From Arcicella sp040387735 (GTDB lineage Bacteria > Bacteroidota > Bacteroidia > Cytophagales > Spirosomataceae), in NCBI GenBank assembly GCA_040387735.1, contig JAZKDE010000006.1, positions 96,352-160,351 of the forward strand: DNA of 64,000 nucleotides, written 5' to 3'. The position numbers and the translations under genes are program-made. Under the pieces are notes generated by a model, which saw nothing but the letters and a program-made list of their open reading frames with translations, had not been told where the DNA came from and made no database searches. Positions 34,650 to 43,017 of this stretch are shown in pieces (positions within the stretch are counted from its first letter, which is position 1; every line of letters starts with the position of its first letter).

Positions 34650-35735
34650 ATGAACGAGCATCATTCAAGAAGGAATTTTCTTAAAAATAGTAGCTTAGCC
34701 GTCGGTGCGGGGCTTTTGTCAAATAATATTTTATCTCATAATCTTTTAGCTAAAAGTAAAAACATGGAAGATGTTATCGTCGGTCATAATTCTTATAAAT
34801 ACCGAGTGAAGGCAGGTTGGGGCGTATTGGACGCTGGAAAAAATCCCGTAAATGATTGCCACGAAATGGTCGAAGATGCCAAAGGACGGCTGATTATGTG
34901 TACTAATGAAACCAAAAATAATATCTTGATTTACGATAAATCGGGTAAATTATTGGATGCTTGGGGAACTACCTATCCTGGGGCTCACGGATTAACAATT
35001 TCCAATGAAGGCGGAGAGCAATTTCTTTTTATTTGCGATAATAATCGTCATCAAGTTATTAAAACGGACTTGAAAGGACGAGAAATGATGAAATTAGAAT
35101 ACCCTAAAGAAACGGGTGTTTATGATGCTCCAAACCAATTTGTACCGACAGAAACAGCCATAAATCCTGCCAATGGCGATATTTATGTGGCAGATGGTTA
35201 CGGCTCAAATTATATTACGCAATATGATGCGAAGGGAAAATATATTCGTCATTTTGGAGGAAAAACTGCCGATGGAGCTTATGCGGACGATAAATTTAAT
35301 TGTTGTCATGGCATTTTGGTAGATACTCGGGACAAGAAAAATCCTACTTTATTGATTACCGACCGCATGAATCAATGTTTGAAAAGATTTACATTAGACG
35401 GTAAATTTTTAGCCGTTTATCGCTACCCAGGAACGTTCATTTGTCGCCCTGTTTTACGTGGAGATAATGTTTTTGCGGCGGCATTCCGTAGCGGAGATTC
35501 AAGTTGGAATTTTTCGGGGTATATTCAAGTAATTGATAAAGATATGAAAGCAATTTCAACCCCAGGTGGTTCAGAGCCAATTTATAAAAATGGTATATTA
35601 CAAACGCAACACAAAGATGACCCGAATGCTGTATTCATGCACCCGCACGACGTATATGTAGATTCAGATGAAAATATTTATATACCACAATGGGCTTCTA
35701 AAAGGACTTATCCTGTGAAGTTAGAGCGTGTATAA
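34650..35735 (+). CDS. Tat-exported NHL-type six-bladed beta-propeller protein
   Basis: The 361-residue protein starts with a twin-arginine signal (SRRNFLKNSSLAVGAG), so it is exported folded. The remainder is a series of NHL-like blades with repeating patterns such as ILIYDKSGKLLDAWG, ITQYDAKGKYIRHFGG and CLKRFTLDGKFLAVY, plus HPHDVYVDSDENIYI in the last blade. Histidines recur at blade tops (GAHGLT, CCHGIL, HPHDVY), as in peptidyl-alpha-hydroxyglycine lyase-like or sugar-acting propellers that bind a metal. No function is proved. Its placement between a fucosidase and a cytochrome c protein suggests a role in periplasmic carbohydrate oxidation or binding, which is inference. Confidence 0.8.
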   Translation: MNEHHSRRNFLKNSSLAVGAGLLSNNILSHNLLAKSKNMEDVIVGHNSYKYRVKAGWGVLDAGKNPVNDCHEMVEDAKGRLIMCTNETKNNILIYDKSGKLLDAWGTTYPGAHGLTISNEGGEQFLFICDNNRHQVIKTDLKGREMMKLEYPKETGVYDAPNQFVPTETAINPANGDIYVADGYGSNYITQYDAKGKYIRHFGGKTADGAYADDKFNCCHGILVDTRDKKNPTLLITDRMNQCLKRFTLDGKFLAVYRYPGTFICRPVLRGDNVFAAAFRSGDSSWNFSGYIQVIDKDMKAISTPGGSEPIYKNGILQTQHKDDPNAVFMHPHDVYVDSDENIYIPQWASKRTYPVKLERV

Positions 35736-35758
35736 ATCGATTTCTTTGTAGGGTTTTA

Positions 35759-35792
35759 TAACGCAGTCAGGGTTTAAATCCTGACTGCGTTA
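35759..35792. terminator. 13-bp hairpin with palindromic tttaaa loop
   Basis: Arms taacgcagtcagg (35759-35771) and cctgactgcgtta (35780-35792) pair perfectly. It lies 24 nt after the propeller gene stop and lacks a strong T tract. It resembles the REP-like palindromes elsewhere in the window. Confidence 0.6.
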
Positions 35793-35878
35793 AGGAAGGT
35801 TTAATGTCCGATAAGTTCCAATAAAAAATATATAAAAATTACTAATACTTTCCACAAACCTGATTTAGCTATATTCAA

Positions 35879-37357
35879 ATGATTATTTTACAGTCGAATT
35901 CTGCTTCCGATTGGGCAATGTTTTTGGGACATTTTCATCCCGTTGTGGTTCATTTACCCATTGGAATATTGCTCGTGGCGGTCATTTTAGAGTTTATTTC
36001 TCGGAGAAAAGGTTTAGAAAATCTCCAACCTGCTATTGCTCCAATATTATGGCTTGGAATGATTTCAGCTATCATTTCTTGTATTTTGGGTTACCTACTT
36101 TCTACTTCTGGCGAGTACAACGAAGACACGCTTTTCTGGCATCAATGGATGGGCATTGGGGTAGCTTTTGTTTCCTTAGCTGCTTGGTACATGAAGAAAA
36201 ATTGGCAAGGTGATGAAACCCTTAAAAAAGCGTATTTGCCCACTATTTATGGTATCATTATTTTGCTTACGGGTACGGGACATTTAGGTGGAAATATGAC
36301 ACACGGAGAGGATTATCTGTACGCCTTTACGCCCGAACCTTTTCGGAGTTTGGCAGGATTACCCCCACGTACAAATGCAAAAGGAACCCTTAGAAAAATT
36401 GAGAATATCAACAAAGCCCTTGTTTATCAAGATGTTATTGCTCCTGTAATGGAACAAAAATGCTGGTCGTGCCACAATGCCAACAAAATTAAAGGGCAAT
36501 TAAGAATGGATACGCCCGATTTTTTGAAGAAAGGTGGCGAACACGGAGCTATTTTTAAAGCCAACGACCCCACAAACTCGGAAATGTTAAAGCGGGTTTT
36601 GCTTGATATGAACGACGAACACCACATGCCACCGAAAGGGAAAACACCATTGACTGAGCAGGAAATAGCTTTGGTACATTGGTGGATACAAACAGGAGCA
36701 AAATTTGACGCAAAAGTTTCTCAGTTGAAACCTGACGAGAAAATTAAGCCGATTTTAGCGGCTTTGTCGGGCGGAAATGTAAGTGGAAATTCTGCAAGTA
36801 ATGGCGAAACCATTTCACCTGTTTTTAGTGAAAAAGTTTCTTCTGCTTCTGAAAGTGATATTAAAAAATTGACTGATTTAAACGTCATTGTAATGCCTGT
36901 TGCTAAAGACCAAAATTTCTTGGATGTCAATTTTATCAATGCACGAAATTTGGATGATTCTAAAATGAATTTATTGGCGAATGTATCAGAACAGGTTGTT
37001 TGGTTGAAAATGGGAGGTACAAAAATTACGGATAAATCCTTAGGCGAAATCACAAAATTGAAGCATTTGACCCGCTTAAATTTAGAACATACCGCCATTT
37101 CCGATGCAGGAATTAGTCAATTAAAAGAATTAAAATATTTGGAATACATCAATCTTTTTGACACCAGAATCACTGACGCAGGGATTACAGCACTATCAAA
37201 ATTAAAAGCCCTAAAAAAGGTATATTGTTGGCAAACCAAAGTAACACAAGCGGGCGTAAATGCTTTGCGAAAAGCCTTGCCAAACGTTGAAGTTGATACG
37301 GGTTGGCAAGAAAAAATACCCGTTGTGGATTCTTCGGCGAAGGTTGTGGTGAAATAA
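35879..37357 (+). CDS. membrane protein with DUF2231-like helices, planctomycete-type cytochrome c domain and leucine-rich repeats
   Basis: The 492-residue protein has three parts. Residues 15-140 contain four transmembrane helices with a FHPVVVHLPIGI start, as in DUF2231 membrane domains. Residues 180-270 form a cytochrome c domain with the haem-binding CWSCH at 195-199 and the likely axial Met in HHMPPKGK. Residues about 335-470 have leucine-rich repeats (LKHLTRLNLEHTAISDAGISQL and following repeats). This architecture is known from Planctomycetes and Bacteroidota proteins of unknown function that sit near sugar-acting genes. It probably passes electrons in the periplasm while the repeats bind a protein partner. 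The stop is followed by a large inverted repeat. Confidence 0.82.
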   Translation: MIILQSNSASDWAMFLGHFHPVVVHLPIGILLVAVILEFISRRKGLENLQPAIAPILWLGMISAIISCILGYLLSTSGEYNEDTLFWHQWMGIGVAFVSLAAWYMKKNWQGDETLKKAYLPTIYGIIILLTGTGHLGGNMTHGEDYLYAFTPEPFRSLAGLPPRTNAKGTLRKIENINKALVYQDVIAPVMEQKCWSCHNANKIKGQLRMDTPDFLKKGGEHGAIFKANDPTNSEMLKRVLLDMNDEHHMPPKGKTPLTEQEIALVHWWIQTGAKFDAKVSQLKPDEKIKPILAALSGGNVSGNSASNGETISPVFSEKVSSASESDIKKLTDLNVIVMPVAKDQNFLDVNFINARNLDDSKMNLLANVSEQVVWLKMGGTKITDKSLGEITKLKHLTRLNLEHTAISDAGISQLKELKYLEYINLFDTRITDAGITALSKLKALKKVYCWQTKVTQAGVNALRKALPNVEVDTGWQEKIPVVDSSAKVVVK

Positions 37358-37371
37358 GTTTATTGTATGAG

Positions 37372-37451
37372 GTTACACAGAGAATTAAAGAGAGAACAAA
37401 TAGAGAGCCACCGAGAATATATTGTTTTTTCTCTGTGGCTCTCTGTGTAAC
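37372..37451. repeat. inverted heptamer-word repeat between convergent genes
   Basis: Outer arms gttacacagag (37372-37382) and ctctgtgtaac (37441-37451) are exact complements, and an inner pair agagagccac/gtggctctct (37402-37411/37435-37444) overlaps the right arm. The whole block can be read as consecutive 7-nt words. It probably also ends transcription of the two converging genes. Confidence 0.65.
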
Positions 37452-37457
37452 TTAAAC

Positions 37458-38411
37458 CTACTCATCCCAAAGATTTTCCAAAGTATAATCACTTCCTTCC
37501 AAACACCAAAAATCTCCTTTGATATAGCGATAATGTAAATCCAAACTACTCATTTTTGCCATTTCATCGGTACTAAGTTCAATGTCTGCGGCTTCTAAAT
37601 TCTCTTTTAATCTTTGTGGATTTACTGATTTCGGAATCACCGAAGCCCCTCTATTTACTGCCCAAGCCAACATAATTTGTGCGGGCGAAACGCCTTTTTC
37701 TTTGGCTATTTCGAGAATGGTTTCATTTTGAAAAAGCTTTGGTTCATCGGCTAAAATTCTTACCGCTGGACGGTCAGCAGAACCTAATGGACAATATCCT
37801 GTCAAGAAAATACCTTTTTCTTGAGCGAAATTTAAGAGGTCTTTTTGCTGTAAAAACGGATGCGATTCCACTTGTACTACCTCGGGCACTACGCCAGTTT
37901 CTTCTGTAATTTGATTGATTTTTTTGATACTAAAATTGGAAACACCAATGTGTTTGGTCAATCCTTTTTCCTTCAAATCAATAAGTCCTTGCCACGTTTC
38001 AGCAAGCGGAATTTCGGATAAACTAACTAAATCACTACCTTTTTGGGCGTAACTAATGTCATATTGCAGAACGACAGGCCAGTGAATTAGATATAAATCT
38101 AAATAATCAAGTCCTAAATCTTTGAGTGTGATGTCAAAAGCGGCTTGAATTTCATCCTTTCTATGTCGATTATTCCACAATTTGGACGTTATCCAAAGTT
38201 CTTCTCTCGTCACTTCACCATTTTTGATGGCATCTGCAATTGCCTGACCAATTTCGGCTTCGTTGCCATAAAAAAAGGCACAGTCAAAATGACGATAACC
38301 GATTTCAATGGCTTTTCTGACTACTTCATAAACTTCTCCTTTGGCAGATTTCCAAGTCCCTAAGCCTAAAGCGGGCATCTTATCGTTATTTTTGAACGTT
38401 AAATATTTCAT
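37458..38411 (-). CDS. aldo/keto reductase
   Basis: This NADPH-dependent oxidoreductase has 317 residues and a TIM barrel. The catalytic tetrad falls at Asp43, Tyr48, Lys77 and His110 (DCAFFYGNE, ITSKLW, YLIHWPV), which is the numbering of human aldose reductase. The C-terminal cofactor motif is ASVIPKSVNPQRLKEN. Members reduce aldehydes and sugars to alcohols. The C-terminal tail (FWCLEGSDYTLENLWDE) is like that of AKR1 xylose reductase-type enzymes. A GH10 xylanase gene lies 1.5 kb away on the opposite strand, but an operon link is absent, so a role in pentose use is only possible. Confidence 0.92.
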   Translation of the reverse strand: MKYLTFKNNDKMPALGLGTWKSAKGEVYEVVRKAIEIGYRHFDCAFFYGNEAEIGQAIADAIKNGEVTREELWITSKLWNNRHRKDEIQAAFDITLKDLGLDYLDLYLIHWPVVLQYDISYAQKGSDLVSLSEIPLAETWQGLIDLKEKGLTKHIGVSNFSIKKINQITEETGVVPEVVQVESHPFLQQKDLLNFAQEKGIFLTGYCPLGSADRPAVRILADEPKLFQNETILEIAKEKGVSPAQIMLAWAVNRGASVIPKSVNPQRLKENLEAADIELSTDEMAKMSSLDLHYRYIKGDFWCLEGSDYTLENLWDE

Positions 38412-38550
38412 GTTGAATGGTAATATTTTGAAATTTGTCTAATATTGTTAAAAATAATACATAAACTTTCTACTTTCACATTATTTAAAAGTTCAACGCT
38501 ATAAGACAGGACACATTTGGGGTCGGTCGGCAATTTAATTCTACTAAATC

Positions 38551-39840
38551 ATGAATGAATCTTTTCTGCATTTTTTGTGGCAATTTCAAAATTTTGACAA
38601 ATTGAATCTGCAAACTACTGATAACGAAGTAGTTGAAATTATTAAGGTGGGACGTTTAAACTCCGATTCTGGTGCAGATTTCCAAGATGCCCGAATTGTC
38701 ATTGCTGAAGTGGAATGGGCGGGAAGCGTTGAAATTCACCTAAAATCCTCCGATTGGGATATTCACAAACACCAATTTGATGCTTCCTATCAAAACGTGA
38801 TTCTGCACGTGGTTTGGGAAGATGATAAACCCATTTTACGGAAAGACGGCACGAAAATCCCGACAATTACCCTACGTGAACGAGCCGACAAAAATCTCCT
38901 CCGAAAATATGAAGCCTTAATGGAAAGCAAAGCAGAAATGCCTTGTCAAAACCAATTTATAGAGGTGGAGGACATCAAAAAACTATCCATGTTAGATAAG
39001 GTTTTGATGAAACGTTTGCAAGATAAGTCTTTGATTGTGAGCCAATTTTTGCAAGAAAATAAGCAAGATTGGGAAGAAACAACGTATCAGATTTTAGCCA
39101 AAAATTTCGGTTTTAAATTAAATGCTGAACCATTTTTGAGTTTATCGAAAAACCTTCCTTTGAAGATTCTGCAAAAGCATCGGGATAATTTAGGGCAAAT
39201 TGAAGCCTTGATTTTTGGCGTTGCGGGTTTTCTTCAAAATGAAAATAAGGAAATTGCTTGGGATGATTATCGGAAGAATCTTCAAAAAGAATTTCAGTTT
39301 TTAGCTTCAAAATATCAATTGCATGATAAAATTTTGGGTCAGCACGAATGGAAATATTTAAGGCTTCGTCCTGCCAATTTTCCAACGGTTCGTTTGGCTC
39401 AATTTGCCAAATTTATTCACGAAAATGCCAATCTTTTTTCGGTATTAATTCACCTCGAAAATGTGAAAAGTTTAGCCAAAATCTTGAAAGTAAAACAATC
39501 AGATTATTGGATTGAGCATTACGTTTTTGGTAAAAAATCGGAAGCGAAAGTGCCAACTTTGGGCAATGCTTCGGTAGAAAATGTGGTGATAAATACGGTT
39601 GTGCCTTTATTGGTTACCTATGCCAACCAAAAAGATAATCGGGATTATTTAGAAAAAGCCATTCGTTTATTGGAAGAATTCCCCGCCGAAGAAAATAATA
39701 TTACAAAGCATTGGCAATCAATGGGTTTAAAAATAAAATCAGCCTTCGATTCGCAAGCGAGTATTGAATGGTACAATCATTTTTGTTTGGCTAAAAAGTG
39801 TCTGGAATGTAATGTTGGCGTAGATATTTTGCGGAAGTGA
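38551..39840 (+). CDS. DUF2851 family protein
   Basis: This 429-residue protein matches the DUF2851 family, which is found mainly in Bacteroidota. The opening MNESFLHFLWQFQNFD and the segment RLNSDSGADFQDARIVI followed by WAGSVEIHLKSSDWDIHKH are characteristic. It has no signal peptide or membrane helix, so it is cytoplasmic. The early D...E...H pattern within the SGADF-EIH-DWDIH block recalls a nuclease-type core, and this is an observation without support from a comparison. It is on the plus strand, divergent from the aldo/keto reductase gene. Function unknown. Confidence 0.85.
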   Translation: MNESFLHFLWQFQNFDKLNLQTTDNEVVEIIKVGRLNSDSGADFQDARIVIAEVEWAGSVEIHLKSSDWDIHKHQFDASYQNVILHVVWEDDKPILRKDGTKIPTITLRERADKNLLRKYEALMESKAEMPCQNQFIEVEDIKKLSMLDKVLMKRLQDKSLIVSQFLQENKQDWEETTYQILAKNFGFKLNAEPFLSLSKNLPLKILQKHRDNLGQIEALIFGVAGFLQNENKEIAWDDYRKNLQKEFQFLASKYQLHDKILGQHEWKYLRLRPANFPTVRLAQFAKFIHENANLFSVLIHLENVKSLAKILKVKQSDYWIEHYVFGKKSEAKVPTLGNASVENVVINTVVPLLVTYANQKDNRDYLEKAIRLLEEFPAEENNITKHWQSMGLKIKSAFDSQASIEWYNHFCLAKKCLECNVGVDILRK

Positions 39841-39949
39841 GTTGACTGTCTGGTTATGTATCATGACAGAAAATAAGAAAGGTAAAAATTCAATGTTTTC
39901 AATTCTTTAATCTGCTGAAAAGCATTAATTTTGATTTTAAACCCTTATT

Positions 39950-41083
39950 ATGAAAACTAAAATTCTTCTTATTGTAGCATCTTTATGCTTACTAAATCAT
40001 TCATTTTGTCAAAAAATAGCCCTTAAAGATGCTTACAAACAAGCCTTTAAAATGGGTGTGGCCGTGAACCCTGATATTGTGTCGGGTAAAGACAAAGCCT
40101 CGCAAGCCATTGTTGCTGAGCATTTTAACACTATTACAGTGGAAAATGTGATGAAAGCTGCGTTGGTTAATCCTCAGCCCGATGTTTTTAATTTTGGTCC
40201 TGCCGACGATTACGTTGCTTTTGGCGAAAAAAACAAAATGTTCATTATTGGTCATACTTTAGTTTGGCACAATCAAACCCCGGATTGGTTTTTCAATGAC
40301 GAAAATGGCAAACCTCGTAGTCATGAAGCTGTAAAAGAACGCTTGCATCAGCACATCAAAATAGTAGCAGGTCGCTATGCAGGACGTGTAAATGCGTGGG
40401 ATGTAGTGAATGAACAAATTGGTGAGGACGGAAATTACCGACCTACGACTTGGGTAAATGGCGTAGGAAATGGTGATGAATTAATTAAGCTGGCGTTTAA
40501 ATATGCGGCACAATACGCACCGAATACAGAACTTTATTATAATGATTTTAACGCTTGGCGACCAGAAAAGCGAGATGGGATTATTCGCATGGTAAAAATG
40601 CTTCAAAAAGAAGGAATCCGCATTGATGGCGTGGGTATGCAGGGGCATTGGGGACTTAATTATCCCAAAACTCAATACATTGAAGATGCCATTGATGCGT
40701 ATGCGGCTTGTGGGATTAAAGTGATGATTACGGAGATGGATATTGATGTACTTCCGCTTACTCGTGAAGGTCAGATAATTGGTCAAGGAATGACGCACCC
40801 ACAGTTTCAATTGGAAGAATTCAAAACTTATCTCGACCCATATACCAAAGGTTTACCCGATAATGTTCAGAAAAAACTTACCGATAGATACCGTGAATTA
40901 TTCAAGATATTTTACAAAAAACGAGATAAAATCGACCGAGTAACGTTTTGGGGCGTAAGTGATGGGATGAACTGGAAAAATGATTATCCGATTCCGAACC
41001 GCACTAATTATCCACTTATTTGGAATAGAGATTATAAACCGAAACCTGCTTTGAAAGCTATTTTAGAAGTGCCTTATAAGTAG
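39950..41083 (+). CDS. GH10 endo-1,4-beta-xylanase, secreted
   Basis: The enzyme cleaves beta-1,4-xylan. The 377-residue protein has a signal peptide (residues 1-20) and one GH10 TIM barrel without extra binding modules. Family motifs are FNTITVENVMK near residue 60, GHTLVWHNQTPDW near residue 101, the acid/base Glu155 in WDVVNEQ and the nucleophile Glu262 in ITEMDID. It ends shortly after the barrel (KPKPALKAILE), so there is no sorting domain. A TAATTTTG motif at 39926-39933 resembles a -7 element but lies only 16 nt before the start codon. The gene is followed by a 29-bp perfect hairpin. Confidence 0.94.
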   Translation: MKTKILLIVASLCLLNHSFCQKIALKDAYKQAFKMGVAVNPDIVSGKDKASQAIVAEHFNTITVENVMKAALVNPQPDVFNFGPADDYVAFGEKNKMFIIGHTLVWHNQTPDWFFNDENGKPRSHEAVKERLHQHIKIVAGRYAGRVNAWDVVNEQIGEDGNYRPTTWVNGVGNGDELIKLAFKYAAQYAPNTELYYNDFNAWRPEKRDGIIRMVKMLQKEGIRIDGVGMQGHWGLNYPKTQYIEDAIDAYAACGIKVMITEMDIDVLPLTREGQIIGQGMTHPQFQLEEFKTYLDPYTKGLPDNVQKKLTDRYRELFKIFYKKRDKIDRVTFWGVSDGMNWKNDYPIPNRTNYPLIWNRDYKPKPALKAILEVPYK

Positions 41084-41119
41084 GAGTTAGTTGAATTGAT
41101 TAGTTATGTGTATCCAAAA

Positions 41120-41186
41120 ATTATTTACGATTAGCCCGAATTACGATTGAGGTTTTTAATCGTAATTCGGGCTAATCGTAAATAAT
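41120..41186. terminator. 29-bp perfect inverted repeat after the xylanase gene
   Basis: Arms 41120-41148 and 41158-41186 are exact reverse complements with a 9-nt loop (gaggttttt). The stem contains gattagcccgaattacgatt. It is much longer than needed for termination and lies 37 nt after the xylanase stop, close to a REP-like repeat. Confidence 0.8.
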
Positions 41187-41216
41187 AATTGCGAATACAA
41201 ATAGCTAACCTCACTA

Positions 41217-41270
41217 CAATCAGGCGTGGTTTGGTCTTTTTCGCTCACCCTGAATTGCAATTAGGCGTGG
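41217..41270. repeat. REP-like repeat, copy 1
   Basis: The 22-nt unit caatcaggcgtggtttggtc (+tt) at 41217-41238 is identical to 42897-42918. The adjoining unit 41241-41270 (tcgctcaccctgaattgcaa, onwards) is 28/30 identical to 42880-42909. The internal palindrome cctgaattgcaattagg is kept although the bases differ from the other copy. Confidence 0.8.
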
Positions 41271-41296
41271 GTGATGCGTTTTTAATGCTAAATAAA

Positions 41297-42076
41297 TTAA
41301 ATAAATGGAATTCCATTCAAAGCCTGCATCATCGTGAAACACACAAAGGCTAAATAAATAATTGAGCCAATCCAAACAAATAAGCTCGCCTTCGATTCAT
41401 TTTTGATATTAGCAGAAACATAAAAACCTAAAAACGGAATCGCTTGTAGCGAATGAATGCCAAAAAAATGAGCCACTCTTAAATCTCCCAAAAAGGTACT
41501 CCAATTTAAAAATGGAAGACCTACTTCTCCGATTTTTCCTCCGATATTGTGCGAGTTAATAATGCTCATGTAACCTCCCATAAAACTAAAAATGACGAAA
41601 CGCATTAAACCAATTTTTATGGAAAGAGCAAACGGCTTACTGATTGTAGTGTTTTTTTGAAAGATAAATCGCAGTGAAATAATTAAGGTAGCAGTCGTGA
41701 GCCAAACAATCATAATACCCATGATGGCATACAAAATACCGCCTAAGAGTTCGGTTTGATTGAAATGGGATAATTTTCCTCTAAAAGCTTGCATGGTAAT
41801 TACTCCGTTTTCGAACAACATAACAATCGTCGCTAAAATTGAGTACCATTTTACTCGATTTTGTTTGTTTACATAAAAAAGCAAATACGCCATCGTCCAC
41901 GCATACACCCACGTACTTAAGGCAAATTTTAAGGGTTTTATCATGGAATTAATTCCTAAGATTGTTCCATCATTAACGGTTGCATACAAACTGAGACAAA
42001 CCGCTAATACCAAAAAGAATAAACCCATTCTTGCCAAAAGTGGATTTCTGTTAAATATTTCTTTAATTAGTTTCAT
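41297..42076 (-). CDS. multi-pass membrane protein of unknown function
   Basis: The protein has 259 residues from ATG 42076; the open frame runs 20 codons further upstream into the preceding gene. There are about seven hydrophobic helices with few charged residues. Conserved-looking polar segments are INSMIKPLKFALSTWVYAWTMAYLL near residue 43, the FENGVITMQAFRG loop near residue 85, and DLRVAHFFGIHSLQAIPFLGF near residue 200, with histidines inside helices. This resembles a small family of Bacteroidota membrane proteins I cannot name. It overlaps the Aba4-like gene by 14 nt, so the two are translationally coupled and may work together. Confidence 0.7.
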   Translation of the reverse strand: MKLIKEIFNRNPLLARMGLFFLVLAVCLSLYATVNDGTILGINSMIKPLKFALSTWVYAWTMAYLLFYVNKQNRVKWYSILATIVMLFENGVITMQAFRGKLSHFNQTELLGGILYAIMGIMIVWLTTATLIISLRFIFQKNTTISKPFALSIKIGLMRFVIFSFMGGYMSIINSHNIGGKIGEVGLPFLNWSTFLGDLRVAHFFGIHSLQAIPFLGFYVSANIKNESKASLFVWIGSIIYLAFVCFTMMQALNGIPFI

Positions 42077-42494
42077 GAAAAGATTGCGTTTTGACTGTTT
42101 TGATGATAAAAAACAAAAGGTAACCCACAGGTCCAAACATGAACGTAAATGGTAATGGTAGCGTGTAAAGCCACCTCGAAATTTGTAAAACTTGCGATTT
42201 TCTAACTATGTACGCTCCCACAAATAAATCAAATGCTAAATAGTGAATCCAGCCCATAGCAACCGCATTATCATTTTGAAATAACGCTTTTACATTCGCC
42301 AAAGTACTAAAACTTTCCATGCTGAAATTTCCAATATCTTTCAATAACAAGTAGGCGTACAAAATAGCAAAAAGTAAAATCATACCATTCAAAATAATGG
42401 TTTGCGTATGTTTCCATTTAGGTAGAAAAATTAATACAATCCAGCCCAAAAGCACAAAGGAATTGGCAAAAGAAAAGACTGATGAGGCGTTCAT
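42063..42494 (-). CDS. Aba4-like (DUF4281) membrane protein
   Basis: The 143-residue protein has four hydrophobic segments and the DUF4281/Aba4 pattern WIHYLAFDLFVGAYIVRKSQ near residue 80, then PLPFTFMFGPVGYLLFFIIK. Plant ABA4 is needed for neoxanthin formation and bacterial homologues are of unknown function, though a carotenoid link is often suggested. A CrtW-like ketolase gene lies 2.5 kb downstream in this window on the other strand, which is consistent with but does not prove such a link. The stop overlaps the start of the next membrane gene by 14 nt. The ATG at 42494 gives a normal-length protein. Confidence 0.82.
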   Translation of the reverse strand: MNASSVFSFANSFVLLGWIVLIFLPKWKHTQTIILNGMILLFAILYAYLLLKDIGNFSMESFSTLANVKALFQNDNAVAMGWIHYLAFDLFVGAYIVRKSQVLQISRWLYTLPLPFTFMFGPVGYLLFFIIKTVKTQSFHETN

Positions 42495-42526
42495 AGTTGT
42501 TGGTTTTTTTGTGAGTTTTGATCCAG

Positions 42527-42850
42527 TTAATGTTTAATGATTGGTTGTAAAGTTTTTAAGTCCCATTTACCCATTTTTTTCCTTACATATCCTTTGTAAG
42601 TCATTTTTCTGTTATTTCCATAAATTGTGATAGACAATAGCACAGAATCCTTCTCCAATTCTGAGGAATTATATTTTAATTCAAAACTATCATATCCTCC
42701 TATTTTGTTCATCAATGACTCTTGAGAAGATACCTTAGTTATAAAATCATTGAATTCTGCGGGTACTTTACTACGACCGAATATTTCTAAAAAAATAATA
42801 AAAATAATAGCAATCACAAAGCCAGTTATTAACCTTTCGTCAATTTTCAT
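42527..42850 (-). CDS. small membrane-anchored protein of unknown function
   Basis: The protein has 107 residues from ATG 42850 (MKIDERLITGF). A single hydrophobic helix at about residues 8-25 is followed by a polar domain of 80 residues with a beta pattern (FELKYNSSELEKDSVLLSITIYGNNRKMTYKGYVRKK). It is probably a type II membrane protein with a small periplasmic or cytoplasmic domain. No family is recognised. It lies 32 nt upstream of the Aba4-like gene on the same strand, between REP-like copies 1 and 2, and could be cotranscribed with it. Confidence 0.6.
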   Translation of the reverse strand: MKIDERLITGFVIAIIFIIFLEIFGRSKVPAEFNDFITKVSSQESLMNKIGGYDSFELKYNSSELEKDSVLLSITIYGNNRKMTYKGYVRKKMGKWDLKTLQPIIKH

Positions 42851-42879
42851 TTTACACAATTTATTTTAAAAGATTCATC

Positions 42880-42918
42880 TCGCTCACCCTGATTTGCAAT
42901 CAGGCGTGGTTTGGTCTT
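42880..42918. repeat. REP-like repeat, copy 2
   Basis: The unit contains the palindrome cctgatttgcaatcagg and the 22-nt block identical to copy 1. It lies 29 nt upstream of the start of the small membrane gene. Confidence 0.8.
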
Positions 42919-42968
42919 GCGTTTTTAACGCCAATAAATACGACACAGTCGCAATCAATATCATTAAT

Positions 42969-42995
42969 ACCCTGATTGCAAATCGGGGTAAGCGA
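42969..42995. repeat. REP-like repeat, inverted copy 3
   Basis: Read on the minus strand it gives tcgcttaccccgatttgcaa and onwards, similar to copy 2 with a few changes. Copies 2 and 3 face each other across 50 nt just before the end of the methyltransferase gene. Confidence 0.65.
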
Positions 42996-43017
42996 AGGAG
43001 TGGTTTTGTCGTACATT

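Noticed and set aside
37372..37451. CRISPR-like repeats in the inverted or word repeats
   Set aside because: Repeat units are 7 nt with no spacers, and no cas gene is present.
39926..39933. TAATTTTG as the xylanase promoter
   Set aside because: Fits the consensus, but the leader would be only about 10 nt; mentioned under the gene, not listed as a site.
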